DNA from: Mycteria americana
Taxonomy: Eukaryota > Chordata > Aves > Ciconiiformes > Ciconiidae
NCBI RefSeq assembly: GCF_035582795.1
Contig: NC_134366.1
Span: 139,524,756-139,588,755, forward strand
DNA length: 64,000 nucleotides
Direction of reading: 5' to 3'
Each line of letters opens with the position of its first letter. Positions within the stretch are counted from its first letter, which is position 1. Below are positions 1-14,900 of the stretch, in pieces. The notes under the pieces are model-generated. The model saw nothing but the letters and a program-made list of their open reading frames with translations. It was not told the DNA's origin and ran no database searches. The position numbers and the translations under genes were made by a program.

Positions 1-90
1 CAGTGTTTGACCACCCTCTTGGTAAAGAAATGCTTCCTAAGGTCAAGTCTGAACCTCCCCTGACACACCTTTGAAACATTAAACCATTCA
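1..90 (-). mobile_element. CR1 LINE fragment, cut by window edge
   Basis: The sequence around GACCACCCTCTTGGTAAAGA and the following CTTCCTAA and GAACCTCCCCTG segments match the CR1 3' region read on the minus strand. The part nearer the CR1 3' end lies outside the window to the left. The right limit is approximate because the element is 5'-truncated and diverged. Confidence 0.8.
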
Positions 91-3000
91 GTGGCCTGAG
101 ACCTCCTCACCGCTGCCTGAAGACCCCATTTACCTCATGGCTGCACCAAGGATCACGGACACGCGCGGGAGCTCTGGCACCCCAGTAGCTATCCTAAGCC
201 TTGAACTGGTGCTGCTCACCAGCTGGCTTCTATTTGCAGGCTTTGCTTTTTGAACAGTGCAAAACAAATTGTTGAAAACAATGTTTTGATTTTACTGTAG
301 GGGAAATTCTGGCCTAATTTAGCACCACATGAATGCTAACCCAGCCCAAAAAGCAGCTTTGCAGCAAAACCAGAATAGGCTTAGGGTCAAAAGACTACTT
401 CTAACTTTCAAGGGCTGCTGAAGCAAAATGGTTCCTCAGTGAGTGGCTGTGAGATTGCTCCTATCATTTTATAGCACTGAATTTATAGTATTTATTATAT
501 CTGTCATCTATAACATTGAACTTTATGGTATTGAATTTGAACATAAGGCAACTGCTCTTGTACAAGGATTTATTGAGGATTCTGATCATAAGAAACTTTC
601 AAGTCACATTTTTCCAGACTGGCTGTCATAGGACAACATCCTTTGAATTGCTTTGCAAAATACAACAGCAACGCACAATAACAAGACTGTTGCCAGAACT
701 GGTGTGTTAAGTATGTGGCTTTTGAGCTTCACCTGGTTTCAACAATTCTTCATAATTCATGTCTTTGTACATACATGAGCCAGTTGAATTTAATTTAAAA
801 ATAAAATATAATCTGTATGTTTGTAGAGTGTTAATTGAACTCCATATGACTCGGACAAACACATGACATTGTCATAAAAATAATCATCATTAGGGAGACT
901 TCTGGAAGAATTTCAGCCACTGGACATATTTCTAGCATTTCTAAAATTTCCAGCATTATTTATCTGAGAATGAAAGAAAAATAATGAATGATTCTCGTTG
1001 GAACAGTATTTGCCGAAAATTATTTCTGTCAGATCATATAGAAATAAACTGACTAGTTCATTAAGAAATCGGATATTCATACTGAAATAACACTGAATAT
1101 ACAACAATGCTGCTTCATAAGTGTTGGAGCAAGAACTCATTAAATTGGATGAATACTATCCTCAGCATTGATTTTTCAGTTCAGTCAGGGAAACATCCCA
1201 TAGAATTGTTTAAAAATAAATCATTAAAAAAGCTTCTTAACAACAAATTAGTAAAATGTGTTTGTTACTTTAAACCCTCACTAGAATACACCTAATTGCA
1301 TAATGTATCTAGTTATGTAAAATTTAATCTCTCCAATCCCAGTAGTATTTCTAGCAAGGTAAAATTAAAGGTAATTGCCACAGTAGGTGATGTTGGATCT
1401 AATTTGAAAGTCGTAGTGTCCAGCGGAAGTATTTAATATGTCATGGATTGCAGACAGGACATAATTAACTCTCTCATAGTTTCCTCTGATCATTGTTTCC
1501 AAATGTGACAGTCCAGGGATATAAATACATTTGACCCAGCAAAATTATTAACCCACACTCAGGAACAACGTATGTTGAAGTTTTTGCAACTCCTTTAAAA
1601 AGACTTTAGAAGAGTCCTTTTTTCCTTTAAAAAATCACATTGCTAAGCTCTTCTTTTTGTAATTATATGCTAATCAGTCATGACCCTTATATGAGAACAT
1701 ATACAAGCGCAGACAGCCACGGAAATTGAAAGGAAATGGATTTTAAGCGGATAAGAGTATGCAGTGGTTTATTCAATATGCAAAGCTGTGCTCCCCTGAC
1801 CCAGTCATGAAGCGCTGAGTTTCTGTAACAAGTTGGCTTAACTCAAAGGCTCGGGCTTGGTAACCTGAGGGGTGCATTGTCACAAATTAAAAATGAGGCT
1901 GAAACAGTAGGATTAGATATGTGTATAAATAAAAATGGGCTTAATTGCTTCAGAGGGTCCCAGGTGAAGGATCAAAACTCTGTATTGCTAACAACAGGCC
2001 AGGAAAATACTCATGCTGCAGTCATTTGAAGCGGGTTATCCTGGTCAGTGTCAAAGAGAAACAAAGTCCTGGTACTACTGACCTCTTTTAAATTACAAAT
2101 CTCATGTCCTGCACATTACCAAAGCATTTCTGGCTAAGTTACCAATGTAGGTGAAGAGAAATTCAGATTTAGTTTGGAAAAATACATGTAGCAAGCTGTG
2201 CCTGTCCCTGCCAGTACCATTTTTGCATGTTTATGTCTCAATTGTTTTACTACTATGTGTCAGGGACACTGAGTGCCTCTTCGCCCTTCCTTCCCCCATG
2301 AAAATCTACACTTGAAATCATCTCAGTATCCAAGCCATTAAGAGGAGTAAATATATCATTAGGAGCAAGGGATAGGCAGATACAGAGGCAGTGGAGGATG
2401 CTGTAATCTGCTTGTGGGCACGCCACAGTCAGAATTTATTCTAAGACAATGTATCAGATCATTTGATAAATACTGTTACAACTGAGCTATAAAACCTGAG
2501 GGGTTTATGCATCTAAACCACTTTATTTTTCTTAGTGTTTGCTTTTATAACTGTCTCTTCTTGCTGCCTATGTAACCATCTACTACATTTTTTAAGCTTG
2601 CCAAGTCTTTGCCTTCAGTGCTGCTTCAGTTGTTATTTAAAAATGTGGGCTGTAAAAAGGATAAAATAAACTGATGTATGTGCCGAAGTCTCATGTGCCA
2701 GAGGGCATGAAAAGAAATACTCAGCGAATAAATTTCCATAAATGATTGTGTGTGTTAGCATGCTCGTCTTGCATCTAAGATGTCAAGCCTTTAAAATCAC
2801 TATGTCTGAGAAGTTACAATTACAGAGATAACCCAAAGAAAACCTTACATTTAGTTTTCAGTGCTCTTAACAGCCTTCTAGAAACTATGATTAGTGGGGG
2901 ACAGAAGCACTGACCCAGGGTAATTATTTCTCCTGTGCGTCTCATTTATCCAAAAGGCAATAGACAGACAGAAGAGAGGTTTTTTTGGCAGTCAGATGTT

Positions 3001-3839
3001 CATGATTTTTTCTATTGTACACTGAGATCACAGCTAAAATGAAGAGAGTCAGAGGAATACTCAGAAATGAACCACAGCAGAAACTGCCGGAGAAGTTGGT
3101 AAATAATTCCTGTGCTAATACCTTCTGCCTTCTCCTCAACTGCTGCGAGCTCGATGCCATAAACATGCAGCAAGCCTCTCATTAATGCTCACTGCTGGCT
3201 AGGATTTCTCATGACCTCAACTGAAACACAGCTCACAGAGAAAGCGGCCGGCCTTCAGCTCTCACTGCGGTCTGTAATAAAGTGACTCCTTTGGATTTTG
3301 ACTTCAAAAGACTATCAGTACATTTTGCTACTAGCAACCTGCCATTACAAAAATTACACAAGTATCTCTTTCTTTTGGCCAGATCGTTCAGATTCTTTGA
3401 TTCCTACTTTTTGTCCTCGTATATATGCATGTAAGCATGCACACAACTCTGCTAATGCTTGGAATTTGTTACATTCTTTTCCCTTTATAGTTAGACATTA
3501 AATATTGTATCTTATGAACTTCTCGCAGAAGATACTTGACCTTTCAGAAGGCAGGACTGTATGTATATGATAATAATGGCAAGCCCAGCTTTATTTAACT
3601 GGTAGGTATTCTAAAAATAAAATGTTATATGTTGGTTTCTGCTGGTTTTTTTACTCCCTTGCTTTCCCCTCACTTTAGATCATTAAAATTAAGTAAATTA
3701 TTTCAACTCTTTATAGGCATTTTAACTTTCCTGCTGGCAGCTCCATAACACTTGATTGCAACTATTGCAGAAAAGTGATTTTTCTTCATATCCACATTAT
3801 TTTGTAGGAACACCTTTTTGTTTCTGTATGTTACTACAT

Positions 3840-3960
3840 GTATATACATAAAATACATTCACAAAATATATATACACACATGTGTGTTCATGTGTATAAA
3901 TAAAAAACATTTAAACATATATATGACTGTGTGTATTTCTGTACATACATCTATGTTTTC
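3840..3960. repeat. TA/CA-rich low-complexity region
   Basis: Interrupted ATATAC, ACACAC and GTGTAT units over about 120 bases. Confidence 0.7.
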
Positions 3961-6900
3961 ATTTATAAAATCTCAGTGTTGAGACTGTTTCCAGTTGATA
4001 GTGTCCACTGGCCAAAGGAATGAGCTATTTTTCCAATGGATTAGCAAGCTTAAAAGAGTACTCTGGCTGTAAGTGGTAGATCCATTTCAAGCTTTAGAGT
4101 ATTCCACTGTGTCTATAACATGAGTCGTAGTGAGAGACAGACTGAGATGAGAAAGTGAGGTAATTCACGTGCCATTTTGCAACATCATACGATATTTTCC
4201 TTTTTTGGCTTGTTTTTAAGGACAGGCAGGCATTCCCTGTCAATCTCATGCAAATAACTCCAATGCATACATACATGAGCAATAATCTTGCTATTTTTGT
4301 CACTTGAGTAATGCCATCAATGTAACTGAGAACTGAAGTGGAGATGGCACATTGCTAGAAACAAATCCCTATGGCCAAGGGCTCCAGTGGAAGTTCCTTG
4401 TTTGGCGTCCTCATTAGCAAAAATATTAAGCAACTCCATTCATTTAACATGCAATGACAAAAACAGCCCCCTGTGCGAAGATCAGAGTGAATCTATAGAG
4501 GGATTAAATAAACCATGGTGGAGCTGTAACACAGTTTCTTTAAATAACGTTGGGAACATGTTTAGAAACTGCTGTGCTGCATGCACATAAATCTTCCCTG
4601 TACAGTTACCAGGTCAAGATCTCTGCCTACAGATTCCAGACAAAAAAGGTTTTGCAAATAGTCTCCGCTTATTATTGCAAGCATTTGTAGGACTGCCATC
4701 ACAGTATCAGCCGAACGTATCTAGCATAAAAAAATGGTGCTGATCTTCCAAATGTTGGGGGAAAAGCAACACCTATTTTTTCATTCTGCTTGGTTTTATA
4801 TACGTTTCCAATAGCAGACTCCCTCTTTTGGCAGGTCCGTGATTCAGATCTCCCTCCTAAAACTGAAGAACAGAGAGCATTTCACTCAGCACAGGGCTTG
4901 ACGTAGACACAAACTTGATTTCAAGTGCTTAAGTATTATCAAGCATGTACGTAGAAAGGCATTTAGTCAATAACTTAGATGCCTGAGGTGCCAGCCAGGC
5001 CTAAATACAAGAAAATGTAGTGATGGAACCAGTAACTCACATGCTCAAGAGAGGACCCTTGAACACCGGTGGCAGGGCTGTCTGGACAGAAGTGCTCCTA
5101 GAGTCTGGGGAGGCTGGAAGGGAAGCACAGGAGGAACGCAGCACCACGAAAGTGGTCGGGGGAAGGAAGGAGAGAGCCTCCAAGGCCCTCCTCCATGGAT
5201 TTGTTCTGAGTTTTATCCAGTGACCATCAACGATGAAATGCACGAGCAGGCCAGGGAAGGAGAAATCCTGTGAGCTGATTTATGTAGCCCAGCATCCAAC
5301 GCCATGGCTGTTGAGAATTGCAGTCCTGCAGCCTCTCTCTCCTCACACAGTCTATCTGGAAATTAGCAGTTTAGCAGTATGAAACCCATTCCCAGCTGGG
5401 GCTGTAGCTTGGTCAGTACAGCAGAGCTGGATGGCACGAGCCCTGTGTCTCTTTGATGAATGCCTACTGCCTTCCTGAGGAAGGATGTAAGCATGTAGTT
5501 AAGTACTTTCCAGAAATTTGTGTATGATTAGATTTCAGATACTGAATAATTTATTCCTCATCTTTGCATGTAAACATTCTTAAAAGCTTTTTGATTAGTT
5601 ATTTGGGATATATTTAATAAATGGGCCAGACTGACAAATCTGGAAAATAACTGAAGAACAGATAGATACGGATCTTAACGAAGTAAGCTGCTCTGACTGT
5701 GGTTTGAACAAGCACAAACTGTGCTCCCATGGTCTTAAGAGAGAAGCAGAAAGCATCCATTGTGAAGAAGCATTTCCTTGGGGAACGGGCGCTCTTTTTT
5801 CTCCAGGCTTTGGCCTTTTTCTAATTATCACTAATTGTGCTAGTGACCTGATTTAGTGCCTTCTCTGCTAACAGCTGGACTTCATTCTTCCTTCTGAAGC
5901 CTGAAGTTTCATAGATGAAATCACAATATTGCTAAGCTGGCTATTTGCAGCACGTTCCCCAGTAACAAAGATCATTTGAAATCTACCATAGGTCCTGGGA
6001 AGGGCTGGATTCTGCAGCTCCTATGAAAGTGCAGACTATGCCACTTGGTACAGACTTAAAAAATGAACTATGAGAGTCCAGAACCGCGTGTCACTTCTGT
6101 AAAGGTATGGCAGACTGTCTGGCACTCATCATTTTCCTTTCCTTCACCTAGGCCTTTGACACTTCTACTCCCAGCGTTAGTCTAAAATGATGCAACATAA
6201 GGCATCAGCCAAGAATAGCTTCAGAAAAACAGCCATTTTTGGAAGCTATTTTAAGATTGCTTTGCAAACCCAAACACTTTAAAGGCAACATAAACTGTGG
6301 TTGTCCTGTATATCACTGGGAAATAGAAAACATACACCGATGCCTCCCTAAATAGAAATATTTTTATGATGCTTCAATATTTTAGTTCCTATCAGCATCA
6401 TTTTCTTTCTACTTCTTTTGTAGTCTATTTTGATAACCCTTTTAAAAGCATTTTAAAGCAAAAGTTTTCTTTAGAAAAATTGTTTTTCCTGTTTTCATGG
6501 AAAACAATCTATTTGGATACTATGATCATACCTCAAGCTTTTACTTTAGCTTTAGCACGTGATCCCTGGTGAATCCCGGTGTGACGGAGCTCTCACGTTG
6601 CCTCTGCCAACCACAAGAAATGCCTTGTGCTTTTGAGATGATTAATTTCCAGCAAGTCAGGTTTGCCTGTTATTTTTGAGGAAAGGCCAGGGCAAAGAAA
6701 CGAATCTTTGAACCCACTGAGAGAAAATAAGTCCTGATCTCTCCAAGAAATAGTTCTCTGTTTTGGCAAATGAAGCAGAACAAGTGTTGCCAGTCGCTCA
6801 GGAACCTTGTGCTGTGACCAGGTTCCCCTGTGATGCCACAGTTCACTTTTCCAGGTTTGTTTCATTGGACAAATGTGGTACATTTTCTTCCCTATTTGCG

Positions 6901-8012
6901 GCAAATTTTGTCCCTGATAGACAGACAATACCAGAGACTATGAATGTCCTCTGCCTTCACAGGAGCGTGTAAAAGGAAAATACTGTTTTCTTCTCCCATG
7001 AAATGATACTAGGTCATGATGATCTTTTCTTTCGATGTGGCAAAATCCATGGTGACCATCTCTATATCTGCCAGGAGCTGATTTGGCATATGTTCACTTG
7101 CTGTTGTCACTTCCCTCTCCAACATACCATCCATGTGGTTACCAGGTAACACGCATTGCTAGGCATTTGCATTAAGCATCGATGCTTGTCATGTTTTTTA
7201 AACTGGGTTTTTAAAAATAACCAAGGTTAAAATAGGATTGTGTTATGGCTGGGAATCTTCAGATTCATTCTAGTGACTTGTCAGGATATCAGCAGTGTAA
7301 AATCCATCTGTTGACAAAAATATTACTGTTTAATAAGCATGGGGCCAAATCCTTGTGGATGCAGCTGATTTCGGTGTTGATAGCTAGAAACAATTTGATA
7401 TAGTGCCATATGACAACATAAGGCATTATTCTCCTCCTCACTTGAAAAGAATAATGGGCCAAATTCAAGTCTGGTTTCAGAAGTGAAAATCTGAAGTTAT
7501 TGGAATGGATTTTGTGTATTTTGCAGATGCATTATGTCCATTAGCAAAAAATATTAATCGCCTCCCACAGAGGAAGTAGCACGCTTCAAGTTCTCTCCCA
7601 AAACATGATCCATGATGATGTGAATGCTAGAGTCAACTGGAAATTTTCATTGACAATTTTAGGGAAAATCTTCTTTTCTGAACATCATCTTTCACAATTT
7701 TGTGTGGAAAATTATGACTTTCAGTCAAAACCAGAAGATCAACAAAGCAATGAAAAACCATACTTAGGAGATCTCATATGCCTGTGTTTTTGGAAAGCGG
7801 GGCAACCCATGATGCACTGTGAAAGCTAATTCACTTGAGTAGTTCAGCAAGATGGGAGGTTGGAGACATTTTATGGGAAGTGGAGTCCATCTAGCCAGAC
7901 TTTTTGCTATGGCTGAGACAATACGTCTGAATGGTGTGTTTGAACCACAACTTCCATACGGCTTTTCAAAATTAGGCATTTTTGTGTCCACATCAAAAGA
8001 CTTTGAGATGCC

Positions 8013-8028
8013 AAAAAAAAAAAAAAAA
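8013..8028. repeat. A16 homopolymer
   Basis: Sixteen A bases, followed 12 bases later by a second A-run. No retroposed gene is recognised upstream of it. Confidence 0.9.
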
Positions 8029-8957
8029 GATATTGCCTCAAAAAAAAGTTGTTAGATATATTTGAGTTCATTTTTTTTTAAGGTTATCATGCAGAAAATT
8101 TGCTATGTCTTCTAATCTATGTATCATTTTTGGTATAAAAATCTTACTGATTTTGAAGGGAAACAATGATAAATGGGTTTTTTGGCTGAGCTTTAGGAGG
8201 GCCACAGATGAACTGGTTCCCGATAATGCGAGAGAGAACGTTGCTAATCAGTCAATGCAGAATTGCACCTCCTAAAACCTCTAGCGTTTTAGCCTTAACT
8301 TTTGAGAGCTGGCATTAAATAAAACACACTCAGAAGCATAATGCTTCATAAAACTCTTCTGTGTCTTACACACATGTTGTAGATTTTATCTTCAGTTTGC
8401 TATTCAAACATGTAAGTTTTCAATCTTTTTTCATTTTTCTTCTGGGATTTTATTGTATAGCATAAAGAATTAGCCATCTTCCAGATATGTTAATCACTAG
8501 CACTTCTATGGTTTCTTCTTCCAGTGCCAATTGGAGGCATTTTTATATAAACAAGATGTGAGTTTTTTCCTTCCAAAGTAATATTTGCATCTCCCAGATG
8601 ATAATTTGGAGTGTCAGTTTACTCACTCACTGTTAATAGATATATTTGCAATGACTTCAGCACAAACCAGATAAAGCCCAGAAAAATATGAACTGCAATG
8701 AGTGGTTGATGATGTTTTTCTACCGCCATGGTATCAGGTGGTGATGCAATTACTCGGTGAGAGTTCATTTTCATATTTGGTCCCTGGCTGTGCCTTCAAA
8801 ATGCTTCAGTACATTAAAGCATGTGTGTGTTAAAATAAGAAAACTATTTGTGGAAGTGACAATCATGAAAAGAAGAAGCAGGTGTAAATAAACTATTCTT
8901 TAAACTCATGGCCTGCTTGAGTAACAATAGGATGGAGTTACTTGTTACTAATCACAA

Positions 8958-8979
8958 TGTGTGTGTGTGTGTGTGTGTG
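8958..8979. repeat. (TG)11 microsatellite
   Basis: Eleven perfect TG units, then GTGGGGAG. Confidence 0.95.
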
Positions 8980-11900
8980 GTGGGGAGATGAGGAAACGCT
9001 AAAGAAAATAGTTAAAATGCAGGCAGGTATTCATCTTGAGACAAATTTCTCCAAAGCTGGGAATGCCCTAATGCCCTTCCATTGCTTGTGTGTAACTGGT
9101 ACTGAGAAATTATTCTGAATGGGTGGTGTGATGACATTTTCATTCTGTGGTTTCATTGATGGCCTCTCTTCAGCTGCATGTGGAAAATGGAGTGGTTATT
9201 CCAGCTCACGAGCCGCTCAAGGGAATGTCAGAATTCACTGGGTCTTAATTACTGTGCTGCTTCCCTACAGATTGCTCTTGTTATTGGTTCATTTAGATTG
9301 TAGTATCTCCCATGGCACTTCTTGTACTTTGCTATTTCCAAGCACCACAGATGATGTATCAAAGGAAGTGCTAGGAAACTGCATTTGTCTCCAGACAAAG
9401 ATTTCTGTGCAAACATTTGCATTTCCAGTTTGCAAGAGGAAATCAAGTATTTTGAAGAGCTCCAAGATCTTCCTTGGCGAACTGCTCTTCAGACGATACT
9501 AATAAATACCAATACTTATTGTAGGTGAAGTATTCAAATGAGACGACGATAAGGAGTGACAAGACAGCAAGCAAAAATATGACATTACTTGACCAGTCTC
9601 CTAGATGTGGAGTATCTCTAGAAATTACCAGTATTGTCAAAGTGTTATTCATGATACCATCAGAGAAGTTTGGTGCTTGGCACTTCTACGAACTATAAGG
9701 GACAGTTCCTTTTCCAAACTGCTTCAGATATATATAAACAAGGGAATCATATGTGTAGCTTATTTCTCCCAGTGAATTTGAATTTAAGGCTTATTCTATC
9801 TATCACAGATTTCAATTAATAGAACATTTGGACCCTTCATGAGGTATTGGCAGGCAAAAAGGAAAGTTCCTACTTAGAACAACTTTAAATTCAGTGACTG
9901 TAAGGAGATAATTTAGTGTCTTTCATGTACAAAGAAGACTTATTATTTCCTTTGGTTTGTAGTTATGTTTTTCCTCAAAGGCTTACGAATTCCATAAAGA
10001 AGCAGAGTTGCGTTTAATGGTAGTGCTCTCCCCTGAGGGAAGTAAACTGCTTCTGAAGGCTATGAGTAAAGCCTCAAAACAGTACTTATTTATGAAATGA
10101 ATGAACAGTTATCAAAAGGTATGCACGTCCTGGTCATTTTAGGTGTACCAAATTTGCACACCTGACTTGCGAAACCAGATATATAAAAAGCATTGTGACT
10201 GAATTCAGCATTCAGACGTTACTGTGTGCCAATTCTACAATCTCTGCTTTCAGGCAGAAGTATGTATTGGAAACACATTAAATAACACAGAAAGGTCCAA
10301 TATGATTACCACAGGAGTCATGGCAAAGTTACATTTGTACCAGCTGTAAAACCTGGTGGGGGAGAAATCCCTTCTGGCTGGTTTGGAGGATTGTGAGAAC
10401 ATTATCAGAGGGCTGTTATGGATGGGATATCTCTTGTGGGTTGCCAGCTTGCCAAAATGTTCCCAGGACATAAGCACAGCCAGTAGATGGATGGTGATGG
10501 CCAGATGGGGAGAAAGGCAGGGTGTCTATGCAAAGTCCTCAGATCCCAGGCTGAATTTAAATCTGACTTTTCTTGACAAGAATGACAAGGGAGGAAAGGT
10601 GGTGACAGCCATCAGATAAATCCCCCAAGGGACACAACAGGGCAGCTGACACTTTACTGGCATCTGCATGAAAGGAATGGGACCCTGAATATTTGGCTTC
10701 TTAATGACCCAGTCAAGAAGATTTACCACAAGAAGAAACTTTGTGTAAAGGAGTACTTAAATAAGGCTTGCAAGATCAGGGCCCTGATCACAGTCTGAAT
10801 TTATGGATGCATTTTACAAATGTAGTTTCAGAAAAACTCTTACAGCTTGAGAGGTACTGAATAGTAATGTATTTATTTGTTTTTCTTGATATAATAGTTA
10901 ATTGACAAAACACTCTGATGGCTGTCGTGTTTAGAGCCATCAGTGGTTAAGTTTCTGCGAAGCTTTAAAAGACAATAAAGGAGCCCACAGATCAGAATTT
11001 CTCTAGATTTTTTAAAGTAAACATCCATCCAATTTCAAATCTGGTGTACTTTCTTTGATAAAAAATGGATATAGATCACCAAGAAAATTGTCCCTTTGCG
11101 TCTATGTCTTCCCAGAAGGCTTTGATCACTGCACGATATCATGAGCCATTAATGTCACTATGGCATGAGTTAAGGACAATGTTTATCTTGAGCTCAGTTG
11201 CTATTACCAGCAAGTTTCACAATTTCAACAGTGATTCCTAGTGCAGTGTCACAAGGGTATGTTTGATGTCTTGACTTAATGGGTAGCTTCAATCGATGTT
11301 GTGCCATGTTTCACTAAACAGTAAGTCATTCACTTGATGTACTGAATTTTATTACAGGGACAACAGTCCAATAATCTGTCTCTTAGAATCTGAAAGCATG
11401 GTTTCCCTAGGCATTACCTCTTTCCTTTGGAAAAGAGCAAATATTCACTGCAACTAGGAAAAAGTATAACTTATGAAACATTTGAAGTTCATCTTCCTGT
11501 TTTCAAAGGAAAAAGAGGAAATGTCCATGGCAAAATATCTCCTTTATTGCAGCCTCCCTCCTAGGAATTACACAATATAACATACTGGGGGTGGGGGGTG
11601 ATCCACAGAACCTTATTTGGAGGTATGCACCAATAATTCTCTCTAATTTATCATGTGATGGGAGTAACACAATAAGCACATCTTGCATTTTGATCTCCTT
11701 ATGTCTTATACTGAGACAGCATTGTGAGTGCTATAAAGTGAACCCGAAAGGGAATTCTCCCACACTTTTGAGAAAATGAGCCATGAGCGTAGATGTACAC
11801 CACCCAGCCTCTGCAAATTCAGCTGACTGCCTGCAATCTGATTTCAGGGTTTTAAAATGAGAGAAGGAGAAAATGTGTATAACTGTTCCCATGAAACTGC

Positions 11901-14900
11901 AGTAAAATGGTTAAAACCACACAAGCAAAGTGTAAGGTTTAGGCCTGCAACAATGGCCAAGGTGTTAAGACAAGACACAAATGTAACAAGAACAGCACCA
12001 AGGATGGCACATGTGCAAAGGTTCTGCCTTAGGTAAAGCAGTGACAGATTCCCCCAGGCCAATTCAAGTCAAAAAAGCAACAAAAGAAACTCTCCATCAA
12101 CACATAAATGCCCGACTCCTGTTAATATATGTGAATGGGATGAGGAGATGCTGCTTCTGCGCATCAGCGGGAAAAAAAGGAATTTTGGTGATGCTTGGTG
12201 GATTATTTTTGCTACTCCTTTTTCTGTTTCAGAGAGAGGCTAATTTCCTGCTAAACTCCAAGAAGTAGCTATGAAAGATGATGGTGGAAATGATTCATTA
12301 CTAACCTTGAACTCTTAGATTGTTTCACTAATGAAGTTGACATCTTTATCAGTACCTGCCATTTCACAGACTGCACCTATATTTGTGTGTAGATTACACA
12401 TGTAAGGGCACAGAACTGATAGTGGAATTAATCAAATTATTCTGCTTTCAGACTAGAAAGATTCATTGCACAAATTAAACTCTCTGTAATTAAGCCTTTT
12501 TTCCATGTTGTGATATTGTCCATCCATTCTTCAGCTAATTGAGTGCAATAGTAGGGATCAAGATGCAGGTCTTAAAGGAGGTCCAAAAGTCCTAAGTGGT
12601 GCTAACATATCTCCTTCCTGAACACAAAAGGAAATTTAAAGCACCTATAACAGTTTAGGGGACACTTACAAAACACTTAGAAGGATCACAGGCCTGATTC
12701 AGTTCCTTCCTGTGATACCCAAACATTTCATGTATCATAAACCATATCATACATCATAAATACATATTCATGTATCTCAACTGTTTCATATATTAAAAAA
12801 AAAAATCCAGAGAATGGATTTCAAGTGGGCACTTCCTTCTAATCTACTAGTCACAGAAGTTTAATATTTGTGTAGATGCCCAGCTAAATATATTGAGCTC
12901 ATTTCCCAGTTATGTCCAAGGAGTGCACTGCACGACTCTAGTAAAAGCAAGCATGAGCATGCCAGCATGAATTCTAGCAGCTGAAACCTCCATGCTTCCA
13001 GTCTCTACTAAGTTAGAGTTGCTAAGGCATACATACATTTATGTAGCTCATCAAAAGCTTCAAGGCACCTGTGACTCATCATGCTACACACATGTTCTCT
13101 GTCCCTCGGTGGTGTGTCTAGTGCCTGTCACAGTGCCCTAAGAGCCAGCATGACAGCCTTCTCTCGCTGGAAGCTGTCCCTGTGCTGTGTCTACCTCTGT
13201 CACACACAGAGTGGCTTTGAGCTGGCGGCCCGGCATGATGCAACTCAGGCGGAGCACAGCCCATGGCTCAGGCTCCGACTAATAAATTTTTGCACTGATT
13301 TAATGTTACATTGAACCAATATACTGGTACAGTTCATTAGACCGATAATGTAATAAGGAAGCTCAAAAGAGTCATAATGTATGTAATCTAGGAGGAGAGC
13401 CAGGTTGTACAGAATTGCTTATCTAAATATAGAAAACCATAACCCCTTTTTGTAGGTTGAAGTCCAGCAATGAGACTGGGCCAACTCAAGCAGCCTACAA
13501 AATTGAGTGTACCAAAAACATATTTACTAATGCAGTATAAGGAGGCTTTTTCTGCAGGAAGGCAGATGGATACATGTAACCATTAATCTTTAAAGAACTT
13601 AAGAAAATACATACATCCTTAATAATTGGATACTTCTAATGAACATCTGCCAATATAACATATTCAAAAAATCTTCTTGATTTAATACATGGTTATTGAA
13701 GCACTCTCGAAAGCTTAGAGAACCATTAATCATGACGGTGAACTTTAACTACATTTAATTAAGGTATTAATTTGTTCCAGTTTATATGCTCTGTCCTGCT
13801 CGTATAGTTCTCTACTTATAGGCACATTTCTTTCTAAAAACAAAACAGTTTAGCCAAGAAACCATTCAGGAAAATGACATGTTTTCATCACATTTAAAGC
13901 ATTTAATTTGCAAAACTTGTATTAAAAGTAAGGCAGGCAAGTAATGCTTCTTATTTAGGAGTTTAGTCATGGTCTGATAAATGGTTTGATAGCTCCAATC
14001 TGACTAGCACCGGTAGCAGCCTCAGTTACAATGTGACAGTATCTGTTGTGCATAAGCAGCAGCGTATTATGCCGAGGACATTTTTGTTCACTGAAAATCA
14101 ATTTAAATAAATACCGCATCACTTAAACTATGATTCGGTAAGATTTTGCTTTTGAGTCTCATTCTTATCTTGAAGCAGGGGCATAGTGTGGAACCAGCCT
14201 AGATTATAGCTGTGTGGTATATAAGATACCAGAGCTACGCCTCATACTGAAAGCTGTCCAGCCGTGTTCATGCACCTCAGCACTGTGGCTACAGCGATCC
14301 TAAGAGTTTCTCTGCTCTATGTGGATATACTCCTAGTGGAAATGAGGTGGTCTGTGCAGTAAGAGAAAGAAAACCAGTGCAGCCCCATCTCAGGTGAATG
14401 CAGGTGCTGTGAGGGATGGAGGGATGTGAAGGTTTCCTCACGCTGGACCCAGTCCTTACAACAGCCCAGTCCCAGATGTCTCGTAGCTCTCAATGCCAAA
14501 TCCCTGCACACCAGCCAAATTAGATATGTAACTGCTCTTCTAGAGACCACTGGAGGCATTTCTGCTTTGTACCAGAAAGAAAAGCATGAGTGGCATTCAG
14601 CACATTTTTACTTAGAGATAATGTAGCAAACGGCAATTCTTCGAACACCAGAACCAATGAAGCCAAATTTCCTAAAGATCTGTGTCTGATAGTTAGCACT
14701 GAATCTAAATATTAAAGTTCATGAAAAGTCTTCTCTGTAACTTGGATATTTATAAGGGCTTCTCTGGGGTGAATTCGCTGGTGCCTGACAGCTCACACTG
14801 CAGCTTTTTCCATAGTTACAGATTTTTTTTTCCACTACCTGATGAAAACCACAAGATTTTCTCATAAAATTGGAACCAGCTGCTGCCTTAGGGCTTTTCA

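Larger units (their letters stand above)
91..8957. other. intergenic, no gene seen
   Basis: AT-rich, CpG-poor DNA. Frames are short and show no family motifs, codon bias or splice-bounded exons I can support. Only low-complexity tracts stand out. Confidence 0.7.

Noticed and set aside
5059-5083. RE1-like TTGAACACCGGTGGCAGGGC
   Set aside because: Mismatches in both halves and one extra spacer base. It is also over 20 kb from the promoter.
6593-6972. Overlapping 111-codon minus and 69-codon plus frames
   Set aside because: No recognisable domain. Length is within chance for this window, and neither shows splice-bounded coding character.
9119-9502. 127-codon plus-strand frame
   Set aside because: Hydrophobic stretches come from T-rich DNA. 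No family match and no promoter context.
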